NCBI GenBank assembly: GCA_001599595.1
Contig: BCHH01000021.1
Coordinates: 180,287-244,286 of the forward strand
Length of the DNA stretch: 64,000 nt
Source of the DNA: Beverwykella pulmonaria
Lineage: Eukaryota; Ascomycota; Dothideomycetes; Pleosporales; Melanommataceae
Direction of reading: 5' to 3'
Shown here: positions 33,377 to 46,304 of the stretch, piece after piece
Position numbering within the stretch: the first letter of the stretch is position 1
Layout: each line of letters begins with the position of its first letter
Made by a program: the position numbers and the translations under genes
Notes under the pieces: model-generated
Told to the model about the DNA's origin: nothing
The model's input: the letters and a program-made list of their open reading frames with translations, nothing else
The model's database searches: none

Positions 33377-34038
33377 TGTATGAATGAATAGAGAAGCAGT
33401 CGGCGCGAGGAGCTGCAGAGGGAGTTTGTAGAGAGTTACTCATGAACGCACGATGGCTTCCAGGCTATTTAGGTGGTGGGGTCATGGCTACCTTACCTTA
33501 TCCCTCCATCCGCGCGTCATTGGGAGGCAAAGTGGCTGTGTGGCTGTGGCTGAACGTCAACATTCGAGCCGCGGCACGTTACTTCCGAGTCTCCTCGTCT
33601 CAACTTCATCATATCAGATATGGGACACATGAAGAAGAATTCCATGGTATACAAAAGAATGCCTGATTATTACTAAGTATGTGCAGAGAGAAATCGCAAG
33701 CCACCACCAAGCTGAAGTGAACGAATGCCGCAAGACAAATTACATGGGAGGTCATCGTGCTAAGTCCGAGCCGTCCGTATGCGTGCTGATTCCTGCTGAA
33801 ACATGAATAACCAACGCTAAGGGGTATGGGACCATGCCAAAGTGCATGAAGTGGCGTGCGTGAAGTGAAGTATTCGTACATCAAAACAATCTAAAATACT
33901 GCGTATTGGCACAAGCGAAAGGATGTCTCATGTTCAATCTGATCTGCTGAGTCTATCGTCGACCAACCTAGGTGGAGCCTCCGTTGTAGGTAACAGCACG
34001 CTGTACTGAGGTTCGGCGGGATTTCCAAAACGCTCAAA
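33377..34038. other. Intergenic
   Basis: This is the promoter of the WW gene at left and the 3' region of ede1 at right. No further gene was found. Confidence 0.5.
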
Positions 34039-37000
34039 TTACTTTCCAGACGTTAAATGATCTGCCGCCTACATGAAAGTTAGCAACGTTCTGGTGAACA
34101 AGGAGGTTCTTTCATCACCTTGTTGATGTCATAGTCATACTTCTCGAGCGCAGACAAAGCCTCCGTTCTTGGATAACCCATGCCCGTCAACTTCTTCAAA
34201 ATCGGGTCGTCATGCTCCGTTCCTGCACTTAGCGCACGACCAAGTTGAGGCAAGGATGGTTTCGAGGACGAAGCGGCGGCTTCTTCTCGATCTAGATTGT
34301 CGAAGACGGATTTGCCCAAGTCGCCCGAAGTGTGTTGCGCGCTGCTCTCGTTTTGAGACGGTTCTAGATTCGAGAAAATGGCATCCCAATCTTGTGAAGA
34401 CGAGGCAGTAGGTTGCTGTGCCTTGGATGGACCGAAGCTCTGTGAAAGGTGTTCAAAATCGCTGAAGCTGTCATCGCCAATTGCTTTGCCGGTGGGGGTC
34501 TGCTGAGAAGCCATGGTATTCGACTTGGATGCGGCTGGAGAATCGAATACAGGATTGAACTCGTCGAACCCCTCGCGGTGTTGCGACGACATCATGAAGT
34601 CATCGTCAGCTTTCTCGTCCACCTCTTTGGCGTCCGTCAAGTCGTCAAAACCAGCATCAAAGTCGTCGTTAAAGGTAGATTTTCCCGGCTGCGGTGCATT
34701 CGCTGGCGGTGAGGGCCCCTTGTTGGTATCGCTAGTTCCGTAGGATACAGCAGAGTGATATGCGTCTGAAGGGACGGTCGATGAGGGCGTATCGGTGGGC
34801 GGAGGAGACGTAGTTGTTGGCTTTGAAGAACTAGAGCCACCAAACAGCGCGGCGCCTTGCCCACCTGCAGTACTGCTAAACGACTTCTCAGGAGACTGAG
34901 ACGCGGAAGTTGGGGAAGTGGGGTCGTTGCGCGATGGTAGAAGTCCTCCGAACTCAGGTGGGAATTGATTTGAACCACCCCTTGCAGGGCCTACAGTTTG
35001 GTCGTACGTAGGAGGGGACTTCTGTGCGCCTGCTGTAGGTGGTCCACTGGTATTCGAATCGAGGCGGGTAGTCGGAGGCTTGAAATATTCATCTGTCGAG
35101 GCATCTCCACCAGTTGTACCTGTGGCGGGGCGCTGCTGGGGTTGTTGCGTCTGTCCAATACTTGACCGCTGCTGTTGGGGTGATGCTGAGGTGAAATTGT
35201 CCGCGAAACCTTGCTCGCTTGTGCTGTCACTGTCATCATCGTGGCCAATGTCCTCGATGGGAGGGAACTCCTTGTCAAACTTGCGTGATGAATCCATGGA
35301 ACCGTTCACCGCAGAGCCGGATTCTGAAAACTGTCGACCGGAACCGAACCCAGCAAAAGCTGCATCGAAATCCAATTTGTTGTTTCCGCGAGGTTGCTCC
35401 TTGGGAGCAGCTGCAAATGGATCCGTGCGGCCCTGGGTACTGTCCGAAGCTCGGTTGTTAGCCTTGCTCTGGTTGCTGAAGCTGCTCTCGCCTGTTGGCA
35501 TCTGTTGGAGTGGCGAGTTGGTATCCCGCGGGAAGGCCCCAGGTATATCTTGGCTAGTTGATGGGGCTCCAAACGTTGAGAAGGTATCTCTTCGCTCTTC
35601 CGCCTTTGATCCCGATCGTTGAGCGTCACTCGCATTGCTGGCCACTGGAGAAGCAGAAAAATTTCGGTCGAAAACAGATGGGTTAAAGTTGTCGGTCTCC
35701 GTTCTAGAGGTATCAGAGCGCTCGACAGCAGCCTTCTCAGGCACCGGAGTTCCGGCAGGCGTGGCTTTCGAGATTGTTGGCGTTTCGTTTCCCGGTCCTC
35801 CGTACCTACTTGCTGGGGCAGACACCTTTACCGACGAGCTCAAAGATTCTGACCTTGTTACGGCGTCTCTAAGTGGCAAGAAAGCTGAACCAAATTGCCT
35901 TGACTCGGGTGGAGCTGGAAGATCTCCTGCGCGTGGGGACTCCTGATATGCAGAAAGGGGAGGGGAAGTTGATGGGGTTGGAACATCTGGCCCCTCGGAG
36001 GAACGAACAGAATGGCCGGAGGGAGCAGAGAAGGTAGGAACTTGGCTTTGGCTCTCTGATCGGAACGATGTCGGAGGAGCAGTGGACTGCGGTGACGCAA
36101 ATGTCCCAAAGACATTGTCGAAATCCTTGTGGGGAGTTTCTCGAGAAAATCCGGATGGAGACATAGTATTCTCGGCAGCTGGCTGGGGCGACTTGCGGAA
36201 GAACGGGTTGGTGTTGTGGCTTGCGGTAGAGGCAGCAGGGCTGGCTACGCTGGGAGTCTGCGTCTGCGGGCTTCGAAAGCTTTCTTCGGCGGCCTTGCTG
36301 AGATCACTCATTTCGTTCTTAATCTTTTCGCGCTCTCCCTCATTGGTGGCAAGTTGCTTCTTATTGATGGCCACCATGCCTTTCTGCTGTCGCGCATCTG
36401 ACCTCATCTTGTCTAACTGAGGTCGTAATTGACCAATTTCTGCGTTGACTTGGCGAATGCGCTCTTTCAGGTTGGCGTTCTCGAGCTGGTCTGCTTCAAG
36501 AGCACTTCCTACTTGACGGTGCTGGCTCTGCAGATCCTGATATTGTGCCTCTACTCTCGACAGGTCTTGTTGCAAGTTCCGAGTCTCGTTCTTGGATGCT
36601 GCAAGTCGATCCTCCAATGCCTTGACAGCCTTAACCTCCTGTTCGTATTGCGTCTTAAACTGCGAGAGACGGAGTTCGAGGTCTCGCTTCTGAGTGCTGA
36701 CACTATTCAAGTCGCTCTCAGTTGTGTTCTTCTTGTTTTGTACCTCTTGCATCTGAGTCCGAAGCGTGCTCATCTGATTTGACATGTTTGCCAACTCAGT
36801 CGATTCTTGCGTAAACTTCTTGCTAATTTCTGGGTCGCTCTGTCCTAGCAAATCGTCCATGGCTGACGGCTGGTGTGACCGTGACTGTGTAGCCGAGGTC
36901 GCAGATGCCCCGGTAGACTGAGTGGTAAGGGTTTGTCCAAATGACGAAGTTGGCAAGAATGGCTTAAAAGTAGCGGCCGGATTACGTGGAGATGGCTGAA

Positions 37001-38574
37001 AGGGATGCGGCGACGTTGGTGAGGTGGGCTTGCTTGAAAATGGATCGGTATCAAAAGGCTTGCTGAACGGGGCTGAACCACCTGTTGATTGCTGGACTTG
37101 TGTAGGCGCGTGCGCAGGTGCAGTGAACGCGTCCAGCCCAAAGAGATCTTCGGCCGCAGACTTTGGCTGAGGGGGGACAAATGGAGCCGCAGCAGCCTCC
37201 GGAACAAAACCCGGAACTGGTGCACGCCTAGCCTGATTCCGCAGGCTGGGAGGCACAAGATTCGGAGGAAGAGTCGCAGGAAGAGACACCCCTGGTTTTC
37301 GTTGTTGTCGTATCAGATACATGGCTACGGCGAACTCATCCCTGGTCAACTGGCCCTCAGAATTGATGTCTGCCAAGTCCCAGATGCCTGCAAGAACGTC
37401 TTCGGGTAGGCCTGAATCACTGAAGAATTGTACTGCCTGCTCTCCTGTTATGAATCCACGGCCCACCGTGTCGACCTTGCTGAAGAGATTATCGTAGGAG
37501 GTCTTCTCTTGCGGGCTGATCAGCCAGTCGTTTTCGCTCGGAAGAGCGGACTGTGGGGGGGTGCCATAGGAAGGTCGACCGAATGGGCTTTGGTTCCGTT
37601 GAGACCCCGTTCCACTGAACTGTCGAGGAATAGGGGCGGCTGCATCTGGTCGTGCTGGAGGAGGGGGTAGGGGTGCCCTTCGCGACGCTGCCTCGTAGAG
37701 ACCTGCAGGAAGGTTGTTAGGGAGTGCCTTCATAGCCCCCGTTTTGTATGATGCTAATAGATGCATAGCAATGATGAACTCGGTCACGCCGAGGGCTCCG
37801 CGCTGTTCCGTGTCTGCCAAATTCCAGATGCGACCTAGGATGTCGTTGGGCAACTTGGCTTTTTCAAATATCTGTTTGGCACTTTCACCTGCAAATTGGT
37901 AAGCTCAGCATCACCTAATCCATCGTTCCAAGCTTTACCAGATAATATGCCACTTTGGGCGCCAGACTTCTCGAATAGGGCTGCATACTCGGCAGCTTTC
38001 GCAGGAGGCAGCGGAGGCACTCGAATAGGACCGCCGCTTATCTGCGGTTGGATGCTACCGGTGGACGTTGGCGTGAATGCTTGCGCTGGTGGTGGGACAG
38101 GCGCAGGCGCAGGAAGAGATGGGATGGTAACGCCTTCAAATTTGGGAAGAGGCCCGGCTGCACGGCGGTCAGTCATGAACAAGGAATCGCTTTCGTAGAT
38201 GCTCACGTCTGAATGCGAGCTCGGGTGTCGGGTCTCGCCCCGCCTGGTAGTGTCCGATCAGACGCAGAACTTGACAGAAGCCAGACGACGTCAAGAGACC
38301 GCGGTTCTCCGTGTCTGCAATCTGCCATATTTCGCCCAAGACAGCGGGGGCCAGCTTTGTGCGCTCGAAGAACTTCACCGCGATCTCGCCGGTGATGACG
38401 CCCAGCTTCTCTGTGTCTGCCTGCTGGAAGAGATAGTGGAAGGCGCGTTTTTCCTCGGGGGTGAGGTTGAGGATGGGATGGTCTGTGTGCAAGTAAGCTA
38501 TTTGGCCCGGGTGCCGCGAAGGTTGTGCAATGCGAGGACGTACTGAGCTCTCCGCCCGTGGTGAGGTCGGCCAT
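34039..38574 (-). CDS. ede1: Ede1-like EH-domain endocytic scaffold
   Basis: Five exons: 38574-38544, 38482-38207, 38157-37939, 37888-34119 and 34068-34039, giving 1441 residues. Three EH domains lie at about residues 12-100 (PEEKRAFHYLFQQADTEKLG), 155-235 (LPNDILGRIWNLADTEQRG) and 290-380 (VLAGIWDLADINSEGQLTRD). Each keeps the DxW/IWxLAD pocket that binds NPF peptides. A long coiled coil covers about residues 530-710. The Ser/Thr/Pro-rich disordered tail ends in a UBA domain (KKLTGMGYPRTEALSALEKY) completed by a tiny last exon (AADHLTSGK). Ede1 initiates clathrin-mediated endocytic sites, binds ubiquitinated cargo through UBA and forms condensates. The last intron has a GCTAACT branch site. 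Confidence 0.95.
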
Positions 38575-39386
38575 GGTAATGGCGGTCAAGCGATGGAGCT
38601 CGTTGATGGATGAGCGAGCATGCACTGAGGCTGGAGCTTCAACCCTGCGGTGTTGTCGGGCGGGGAAGCTGGGAGAAGCGAGCGCGGCCGGGGTCAGAAG
38701 TCGGGGGGCTGGCAGTGGCGGGCCGGGCGCATCAAGTGCTTAATGACCGTGAGGGCGTCTGCAGCACGGCGTGGGGGTGCTGATGGGGAGAGAGATGGGG
38801 TGCTAAGTCGACGTTGATGTCGAGGAGAGCTGGCCAGGAAGTGTTCGAAGCACTGGAAGCAGCATCCTGGCTCGCTTCGCGCACGGTCCACCACACGCTC
38901 TCTATTGGGTGCTGTGTGGTCCGGCCGTGCTGTCAGAATCCAGTCAAAGGGCAGCACATTTGACCCTTCGGCCGTTGACGCCTCTCTGTGGCCGGTCTTC
39001 ATGCCCAGTAACATGCAGCTAAGTCCCAGCCGCCAAACACCAGACACAGTGGGGCACATGACCATTGTTACGCAGCACGCATGCAGATTTTGAAGAGTGA
39101 AAATGGGGTGTGTATTGCGCATGGTATACTACAGTGAAACGCGCGAACTCAAGGTTACACATTTTGTACAAGTGGCGCCCGAGACAATGCCCAGAGGCTG
39201 CACGTCGCCGGTACCAAGTATTATGACCCGAGAGGAATCGAAAGGAGAACAGCCCTGGTTGTGACACCCGCTCAATCGTACGACGCAGCAGCTCCCTTCG
39301 AGCCATTCTCACTGGAGGTCCAAATGGCCTATTATATCGGCCAGCAGTGACGCAAATGCGATTTGTCCAGCGCGTCCAATGGATCA
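38575..39386. other. Intergenic, upstream of ede1
   Basis: A G+C-rich region of 812 bases with long but motif-free frames, probably the promoter and 5' UTR of ede1 plus the 3' region of the next minus-strand gene. Confidence 0.45.
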
Positions 39387-40310
39387 TCAGCGCTCCTCGT
39401 TGCATTGCCGCGCCCCCGTTGGCCTGTCGGTCTTCGCGAATGCCAGGCTTGGAGAGCCCTCGTCGTCGCGCCTCCCCCATGCTCGGCCCAGCAGCCAATC
39501 CGTCACATTGATGACCTTGGTAGGTTTGTCCCAATTGTCTCCCTCCTCAGCATGCTCAATGGTGTGGTTGATGATTCTCCCCTCCTCGTCGAATTCGAAC
39601 AAAAACAGGCCACAAAATTCGTCCCGGCAGGGGCTCCCGACCATCTTGGTAGTCTTCTCCACCGCGTCGCTGGACTGTCCGCGCTGCTCCTCGTCTGTCT
39701 TGCCGCACGTCTTCCATCGAACAATGAGCTTCTCGTGTTGCAGGTGCGCCGGGGTGGATGTGCCTCCGTTCTTCACCATGCGCTCCGATAGGATCTTCAA
39801 TTTCGTGTTCCCTATCACTGGCACCCTACCCCATGCCACAGGAGCCGTCCATAGCGCGGCCGTATATGCAAGCTTGCCGCTCACGGTCGGCAGATGCGGA
39901 TGCGTCGAGGGGAAGAGGTGGAGTGTAATGTGGGGTGAGAGTATATCTTGGGGAAGAGGGGACGCCAGTAGGGTTGGGAGTCGGTCGTGGAGGGTGCGTA
40001 TCGCTGTGCACGGTCAGTAACTGTCTGCCAAAATACAGCGTTACGGATGCAGCCTCCTACTGGTTCCTAGCTTGAGGTTGCGCTCATGATTGGGCGCTTC
40101 ACCACGCGGCTCTGGGCACGGGCATGCAGAGGAGCTTGTGAACCATATTCTGGACAGCGAGGCTTGCCGAGGATGGACGTCGGCGATGGTTCTTTGGTAC
40201 TGCTTGAGGCCCAGGAGCCGGGGCGTGGTGAGGTGGTGCGATGATGCGGATCGCAGAAGAGCTCGCGAGCTGGCCGTCGACGAAAACCTCCGCATCAGAC
40301 CGGCGGTCAT
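39387..40310 (-). CDS. Probable mitochondrial protein of unknown function
   Basis: Two exons, 40310-40061 and 40003-39387, with a 57-bp intron (donor GTAGGA, acceptor CACAG), giving 288 residues. The N-terminus is rich in Arg and Ser without acids (MRRFSSTASSRALLRSASSH), a typical mitochondrial presequence. Translation may start at 40310 or at the second Met (40295). The body starts with IRTLHDRLPTLLASPLPQDI, has LHLFPSTHPHLPTVSGKLAY and ends with GLFLFEFDEEGRIINHTIEH and VINVTDWLLGRAWG. The helix-plus-curved-sheet pattern resembles an NTF2-like/SnoaL-like fold, but this is a visual judgement. No catalytic residues can be named. Confidence 0.72.
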
Positions 40311-40886
40311 CTGTACAGATATGCGACCATAGAGAGTGTGTCAAAGGTCTGAAGGTGCAATATGGGCGGCAAGTGGAGGTTTTTGCAAATGTGGGTGTGG
40401 TTTGCAGGTGCGGTGGAATGATAAAAGTCGCAGGCGGGAGCAAAAGTTCGGAGGTGCACAATCGATAGCGGGAATGAATAATGACGTGGGTAACCATCTC
40501 GGATGCTCGTGCTGAATCGCCCCGCGTCCACAAACGCTTTTGCGGGGAAGTATTGATAATGCAACTATAAAACAATACTTGGCCTTCTAACCTTCCGCTA
40601 AAGCCCCCGAGAGTCAGACATCTCGGTCGTGTATCAGTTCGCGTGAAGCTTCCTTCCAAGCCCCATAATATCGGGCCTGCAGGTATGTTGCCTCCTAGCT
40701 GCATAACCTCCGTCGTCGTATACAAGTATAGCGTATATTCGTATTGACCTTTCTGGTGTCTTTTCAGGTTTGCAATACGTCAAGACCTCTACGTTGGGAA
40801 TCTGAACGCTCAAGTCAGTACTCTGCCATCGCGGTTACTCAAGAGAATCCAAGGCCTTTTCTCCCGTCTCCATTCAGTTCTCTGCC
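40311..40886. other. Divergent intergenic region
   Basis: Promoters of the mitochondrial protein gene (minus) and the SDR gene (plus). No gene is supported. Confidence 0.5.
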
Positions 40887-42006
40887 ATGTCTTCATCGGG
40901 CAGCCGAATTGTCTTCACAGGTGGTTCCGGAAAAGCTGGAAGACACGTCATCCCCGAGCTTCTTGCAAGAGGCCACGAAGTACTGAACCTCGACCTGATT
41001 GACTTCCCCGACCCCAGTGCCAATATATTCACTCTCAAAACCGATCTCACGGACAGTGGCCAGGTCTTCAACGCGCTGACAACACACTTCAACTTTGCGG
41101 GATATGAAGGAAGACACGTGCCCGGACCACCTGACGCCGTGATCCACTTCGCAGCGTATGCGCGCAACATGCTCGTACCGGACAACGAATGTTTCAAGGG
41201 CAATGCCACATCGACATACAATGTGATCGAGGCCGCGTGCAAGCTGGGGGTGAAGAAAATTATCATTGCGAGTAGCGAGACGACGTACGAAGTTTGCTTT
41301 GGACAAGGTAATTTGGACTACAGCTCCTTTCCACTGGACGAAGACGCCGATGTGAATCCCATGGTAAGTCCCAATACCAATCTCGGAGACATAGTCGCAG
41401 AAGGGGCCGAACAGGTTCAGACAGCGGGGAAATGTATCCACTTTGCCCTACTAAGTCCTACTATATTTGCCAACACGATTGTTCCCATCCCCTTACGATC
41501 TGCATATAGACCTCGGAAGACAGCATGTAGCAGTTTCTATACGTTAGATCTAACTTCGGTCCCAGGATACATACGCCATCTCCAAGCTCGTGGGCGAGAG
41601 AGTAGCTCGAGGCTTCGCACGCCGCTTCGACGCCGACATCTATGCTCTCCGAATCGGCAACATCATCGAGCCACACGAGTACGAGCGCGACTTCCCAAAA
41701 TACATCAGCAACCCCAAGTGCCGAAAACGAAACGCCTGGTCCTACATGGACGCCCGAGACCTGGGTCAAATCTGTGACTTGTGTGTTCGGAAAGATGGAC
41801 TAGGGTTCCAAGTGTTCAATGCGACGAACGATACCATTACGGCAACGTTTCCGACAAGGCAGTTCCTGGAGAATTGGTGTCCAGACACCCCGATTACGAG
41901 GGAGATGGGGGAGTGGGAGGCACCGTTGAGCAACAGGAAGATTAGAGAGGTGTTGGGGTTTAGGGAGAAACACAATTGGAGGCAGTACTATAACCCGGAG
42001 CAATGA
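40887..42006 (+). CDS. Extended SDR, NAD(P)-dependent epimerase/dehydratase family
   Basis: Two exons, 40887-41363 and 41566-42006, with a 202-bp intron (donor GTAAGT, CTAAC branch), giving 305 residues. The N-terminal Rossmann motif is RIVFTGGSGKAGRHVIPELL (TGxxGxxG). Downstream are VIHFAAYARN, KKIIIASSETTYE (catalytic Ser region) and DTYAISKLVGERVAR (catalytic YxxxK), created by removing the intron. RIGNIIEPHEYERDF and WSYMDARDLGQICDLC match the extended SDR C-terminal half. This is likely a sugar-nucleotide epimerase/dehydratase-like or uronate-dehydrogenase-like enzyme. The substrate cannot be assigned. Without splicing the frame would lack YxxxK, which supports the intron. Confidence 0.88.
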
Positions 42007-42496
42007 AAGTCAGAGGATGGGGACATTGGAATAGAGAACCAGATATAGATGTATACATATAATGAATGAAAAATACCAGCACTTGTTGCTCTATATGATT
42101 GGCCACGTGCGGGTGACTGGGAATGGGTTGACATTTATATACCGAGCCGTTCCAGCGAGACGGAAGACACATTAGGCTGACCCTAAGCCTACAACCTTTT
42201 TTTGAACATGCTAGTGGTAGCATTAGTGTTGCAGTGGGGGTAATGAGGAGAAGTTGCTCAAGCGGTGCTTGATTGGGCACTAGTGCCAAAGGCTAAAAAA
42301 TGCAGTGCTGCGGTGATGTGATGCGCGTCGCCATAGATTTTTGCGTCCGCGCTGCAGGTTGAGATTTTTTTCTTGCCAACAGCCCGCAGTCCCTCGCCCA
42401 TTGATATTCTATCTCTCCTCTGATAGTCTCCGACCATCCGCCTCGACACTGCTGTACCATACAATTTCGTCGAAACCACCCTGCTCGACGATAAGC
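42007..42496. other. Intergenic
   Basis: 3' region of the SDR gene and promoter of ggc1. No other feature was seen. Confidence 0.55.
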
Positions 42497-43655
42497 ATGA
42501 CTCCGACGACGTCCGAAGTCGCAGCGAAAGCGGCCACCGTGGTAGCAGGCACATCTTCTTCTGCAAAGGACTTCAAGAAGGAATCTTCAGCCGCTAGAGT
42601 TCTGGGTGCAGGTACGTTTCTCGAGCATGCTCTACAGGGCACACGATTGACATCAGGCAGGATGCGCCGGTATCGCAGAGCTTATGGTCTTCCACCCGGT
42701 CGACACCACAGCGAAACGATTGATGAGTAACTATGGCAAGGTACGCCCTCGAGATCTGTGCGACACGGTGCATCGCTGACGACCTCTATCAGATTACATC
42801 CGCCTCGCAACTCAACCAGGTCATCTTCAAAGAGAAAGCGCACGCTTCAGTTCCCGGGCGATTCCTCTCTCTCTTCCCCGGACTCGGATATGCGGCCGCT
42901 TATAAGGTACATACCCAGCTTCGTATGTGGAGGCGCTGAGTTGACAATAGGCAGATCCTCCAACGAGTGTACAAGTACGGCGGACAGCCCTTTGTGAGGG
43001 ATTACCTGGCCCAGAACCACGGCGGTTCCTTCGACCGCACATTCGGCAAGGGGAATGGAAAGGCCATCATGCACGCTACTGCTGGTAGTATCATTGGCAT
43101 TGGAGAAATCATCATCTTGCCTCTGGATGTGCTGAAGATCAAGCGACAAACGAACCCGGAAGCCTTCAGGGGACGGGGACTGATTGCCATCATTCGCGAC
43201 GAGGGCTTCGGTCTTTATCGTGGCTGGGGATGGACGGCGGCACGGAATGCGCCTGGCTCGTTTGCGGTATGTGGATACCCTCGTTGGCAGTAGTGCAGCT
43301 GGCTAACGCTCTACCATAGCTATTCGGAGGTTCAGCAGTCGCCAAGGAATACTTTTACAAACTCAAGGACTACAATGCTGCCACCTGGGGCCAGAACTTT
43401 GTCGCGTCCATCGCTGGAGCCACCGCATCTCTCCTCGTTTCCGCCCCGCTCGACGTCATCAAGACTAGGATCCAGAATAGGAATTTCGACAACCCGGAGG
43501 GCGGCTTCAAGATCATCTCCAACATGCTGCGACACGAGGGACCTACCTCTTTCTTCAAGGGCCTGACGCCGAAGCTCCTCATGACGGGCCCCAAGCTCGT
43601 TTTCTCGTTCTGGCTGGCCCAGACGCTTATACCGGCGTTCAACAAGGTGCTATAG
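42497..43655 (+). CDS. ggc1: Mitochondrial GTP/GDP carrier Ggc1
   Basis: Five exons: 42497-42611, 42661-42740, 42793-42906, 42955-43266 and 43320-43655, giving 318 residues. The four introns are 48-53 bp. The three SLC25 repeats carry PxDxxxxR/K signatures: FHPVDTTAKRLMSN, LPLDVLKIKRQTNPE and APLDVIKTRIQNRNFDNPE. The protein matches yeast Ggc1 closely throughout (FPGLGYAAAYKILQRVYKYG, LYRGWGWTAARNAPGSFALF, FKGLTPKLLMTGPKLVFSF). It exchanges GTP for GDP across the inner mitochondrial membrane and links mitochondrial GTP with iron homeostasis. The N-terminal 35 residues are a variable extension. Confidence 0.95.
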
Positions 43656-44304
43656 ATTTGGGACTTGCGGCGGAGTTGGTTGGATTGTAATATAAAAAAA
43701 AGGGGATATGGGTTCTTGGGGTTACGGATGGGATCAATCAGGAACGTGTACCTGTCTCAAATTCATGCCGTTCACACTGAAGGTATTCTTGGGCTTTGCG
43801 AATTAATACTCTCCTCCTCTACGTGTGCTGTCTCACGCAAGTAAGAGCACTCTCTACGTAGTATGCTATCTTGGTTATGAGCGTGTCCCGGCAGCGATGT
43901 CGTGGTACATCTGCTGCCTTTCTCCAGGTGACTCCCGTCGATCACGTGAAGCGTCTATTCGCACGCTCTCTTCACCTTCGCCGCATTGCAAACAGGCAGA
44001 GGTCATATGACAGATATTGGTAAGACTCATTAGCCAAATGCAGAGGCAACCGTGAGAAAACGCGGGCGTGATGGCCAGCCGTGGGACTGCGGACGCTTCG
44101 TGATCTCCAGGCTGGCTCGTGCGAAGGCCAAGCCTCGTCTTTCACTCACCTGCTGGGCGGACCTACCTCATCCACTTCCAACCCTCCCCATAACACCCCG
44201 TCCACCCACTGATCCGCTACCTCTGCAGCCTCCCCCGTCCCGCGGAACCAACACAGATACACCAACCCCATTTCCCCTTCTCAACCTACACGACCACCTT
44301 CAAA
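43656..44304. other. Intergenic
   Basis: 3' UTR of ggc1 (a poly-A-like AAAAAAAA tract near 43693) and promoter of ypt1. No gene was found. Confidence 0.55.
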
Positions 44305-45258
44305 ATGAACCCAGAGTAGTACGTCAACTCCGACCATCGTCCAGCGCCACCCCGAGACGCTGAGATATAGCGGATAGGGAATGCTGCTAACACGGTTGCC
44401 GCAGAGCCTCTCCGTCGCAGGACCTTCGACATAGATGCTGCGCCGCCCTCGCTGCCAGACGCTCCTTGCTGACCGATCGCTCACCTAGATACGATTACCT
44501 CTTCAAGCTCCTCCTCATCGGTGACTCTGGTGTCGGGAAGTCATGCCTGCTGCTGCGTTTTGCCGATGACACATACACCGAGAGCTACATCTCCACCATC
44601 GGCGTCGACTTCGTACGTCCAGCCCGGATCCTGGCTGCCTGTCAGCCCGCCACAGCAAGCTAACGCCGCGACAGAAAATCCGAACGATTGAACTCGACGG
44701 GAAGACCGTCAAACTGCAGATCGTGCGTGCTCACAATCCCCTTCTGCCTGTTGTACTAGCTCACCAGCCCCCTCTAGTGGGATACCGCCGGCCAAGAGCG
44801 ATTCCGAACCATTACCTCGTCCTACTACCGCGGCGCCCACGGCATCTGCGTTGTCTACGATGTCACCGACATGGATTCATTCAACAATGTGAAGCAGTGG
44901 CTGCAAGAGATCGACCGATATGCCACCGAGGGCGTCAACAAGCTGCTGGTGGGCAACAAGTCCGATATGGCGGACAAGAAGGTGGTTGAATACACGGTGG
45001 CGAAGGTGCGTTGAGACGAGTATCAGGGAACGCTGGGACGCCGGTTCTGACCCCCATTTGTAGGAGTTTGCTGACAGCCTCGGCATCCCGTTCCTGGAAA
45101 CATCGGCGAAGAGCGCGACCAACGTCGAGCAGGCTTTCTTGACCATGGCCCGCCAAATCAAGGAGCGCATGGGAACCACAACCGTCAACAACAAGCCAAC
45201 AGTGCCCATCGGACAAGGCCAGGGCGTGCAGAGCGGTTCCGGCGGTGGTTGCTGCTAG
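44305..45258 (+). CDS. ypt1: Rab1-type small GTPase Ypt1
   Basis: Five exons: 44305-44315, 44489-44612, 44675-44722, 44778-45005 and 45064-45258, giving 201 residues. The 11-base first exon (MNPE-) is joined to [18 protein letters not shown], the P-loop. Other motifs are the effector loop [40 protein letters not shown] (switch II), LVGNKSDM (NKxD) and ETSAKSA. The C-terminus ends CC for double geranylgeranylation. Ypt1 controls ER-to-Golgi traffic and autophagy and is activated by TRAPP complexes, of which one subunit (Trs120) lies at the right edge of this window. Confidence 0.97.
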
Positions 45259-46304
45259 AGCGCTGGCGGGAGAGATGTCAAGATGATACAACAGTTCCAG
45301 GCGTGCGTGGGTGTTTGCTTTGGTGTGGTACTTAATGCTCATGGTTTCCCTCTATACAATCCTCCGCCCATCATTCCTCCATATTCCATGCATGGCTTAG
45401 AACGGTGGTTTGCCGCTTTCCCTCTTTGGATTCTTACGGTTCCGGTAGCAATCTTTCCTGCATCCTGAGAAGGGCGTGGACGGCGGCAGCGAAGGGTAGC
45501 AGAATGCAACATGTTGTCTGTCGAAGGCTTCTGGGGTTACAGGCGGGGGACTGCTTGCTATCATTGGCCATTTTGTGTTGATCACCAGGTCTCTTTTTTT
45601 TTTGTTGGGTTTCCTTAGTCTGAGCAATTCTATTTATCCCCTAATGGTGCTCGTTTTGATGTGCATGCCTCCCAGCGGTATTGGATGCTGATGTCAGGCA
45701 CGTGGCTGATGTGTGTTACTTTCCGGAGACCATTCAACGTGACAAGACGTCAACGAATTCAGTGCAACATGGGAAATCAAGCTGCATGGACTGCAGCACA
45801 CCACATGCAAATACCCGGCTTCTGCTCCCAATTCCAGGGACAGCGTTGTGCACGGCAAGGCAGCTGAAGTCCAACATGGGCATGTCCCAGCGAAGAATGC
45901 CTGGAGACAGGTACATGCATAGTAGGTGGACAAAAGCAAAGCCCGCAGCGCCTGTGACGTTGGCCTACTGCACGCTCTAACAGTGATTGGCATGGTGTTT
46001 CGAGACTCCTCGTCATGGCTTGGCGTGGCCTAGTTCGTGCCACGACAGGGCTGATCTCGAAAGACTGACCACATATCCGGGGCCAGTTCACACCACGCCC
46101 ACGTCCACGCCCGAGCCGTTCACCCTTCCACGCCGCACGCATACAAATGCAAGCGCCGTAGAACCTCATGCCCTCTCACTCTCCCGAGTATCCTCGCCCG
46201 CCCAACGCCACCTCGACCACCGCTGCGTGTCCTCGTCGTCCTGCAGCTCGCTGCGCTCTGCTTATCCCAGTCCACCACTCCCGGCGCCCGCATACCTACA
46301 TTCG
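45259..46304. other. Intergenic
   Basis: The ypt1 3' region and a long efr3 promoter/5' UTR; a pyrimidine-rich stretch precedes the efr3 ATG. Frames here have no recognisable motif. Confidence 0.5.

Noticed and set aside
38694..39122. Minus-strand 142-codon frame upstream of ede1
   Set aside because: No motif and no splice partner, with composition typical of a random frame in G+C-rich promoter DNA.
40887..41777. Uninterrupted 296-codon frame for the SDR
   Set aside because: Reading through 41364-41565 loses the YxxxK active site; removing the 202-bp intron restores it in phase.
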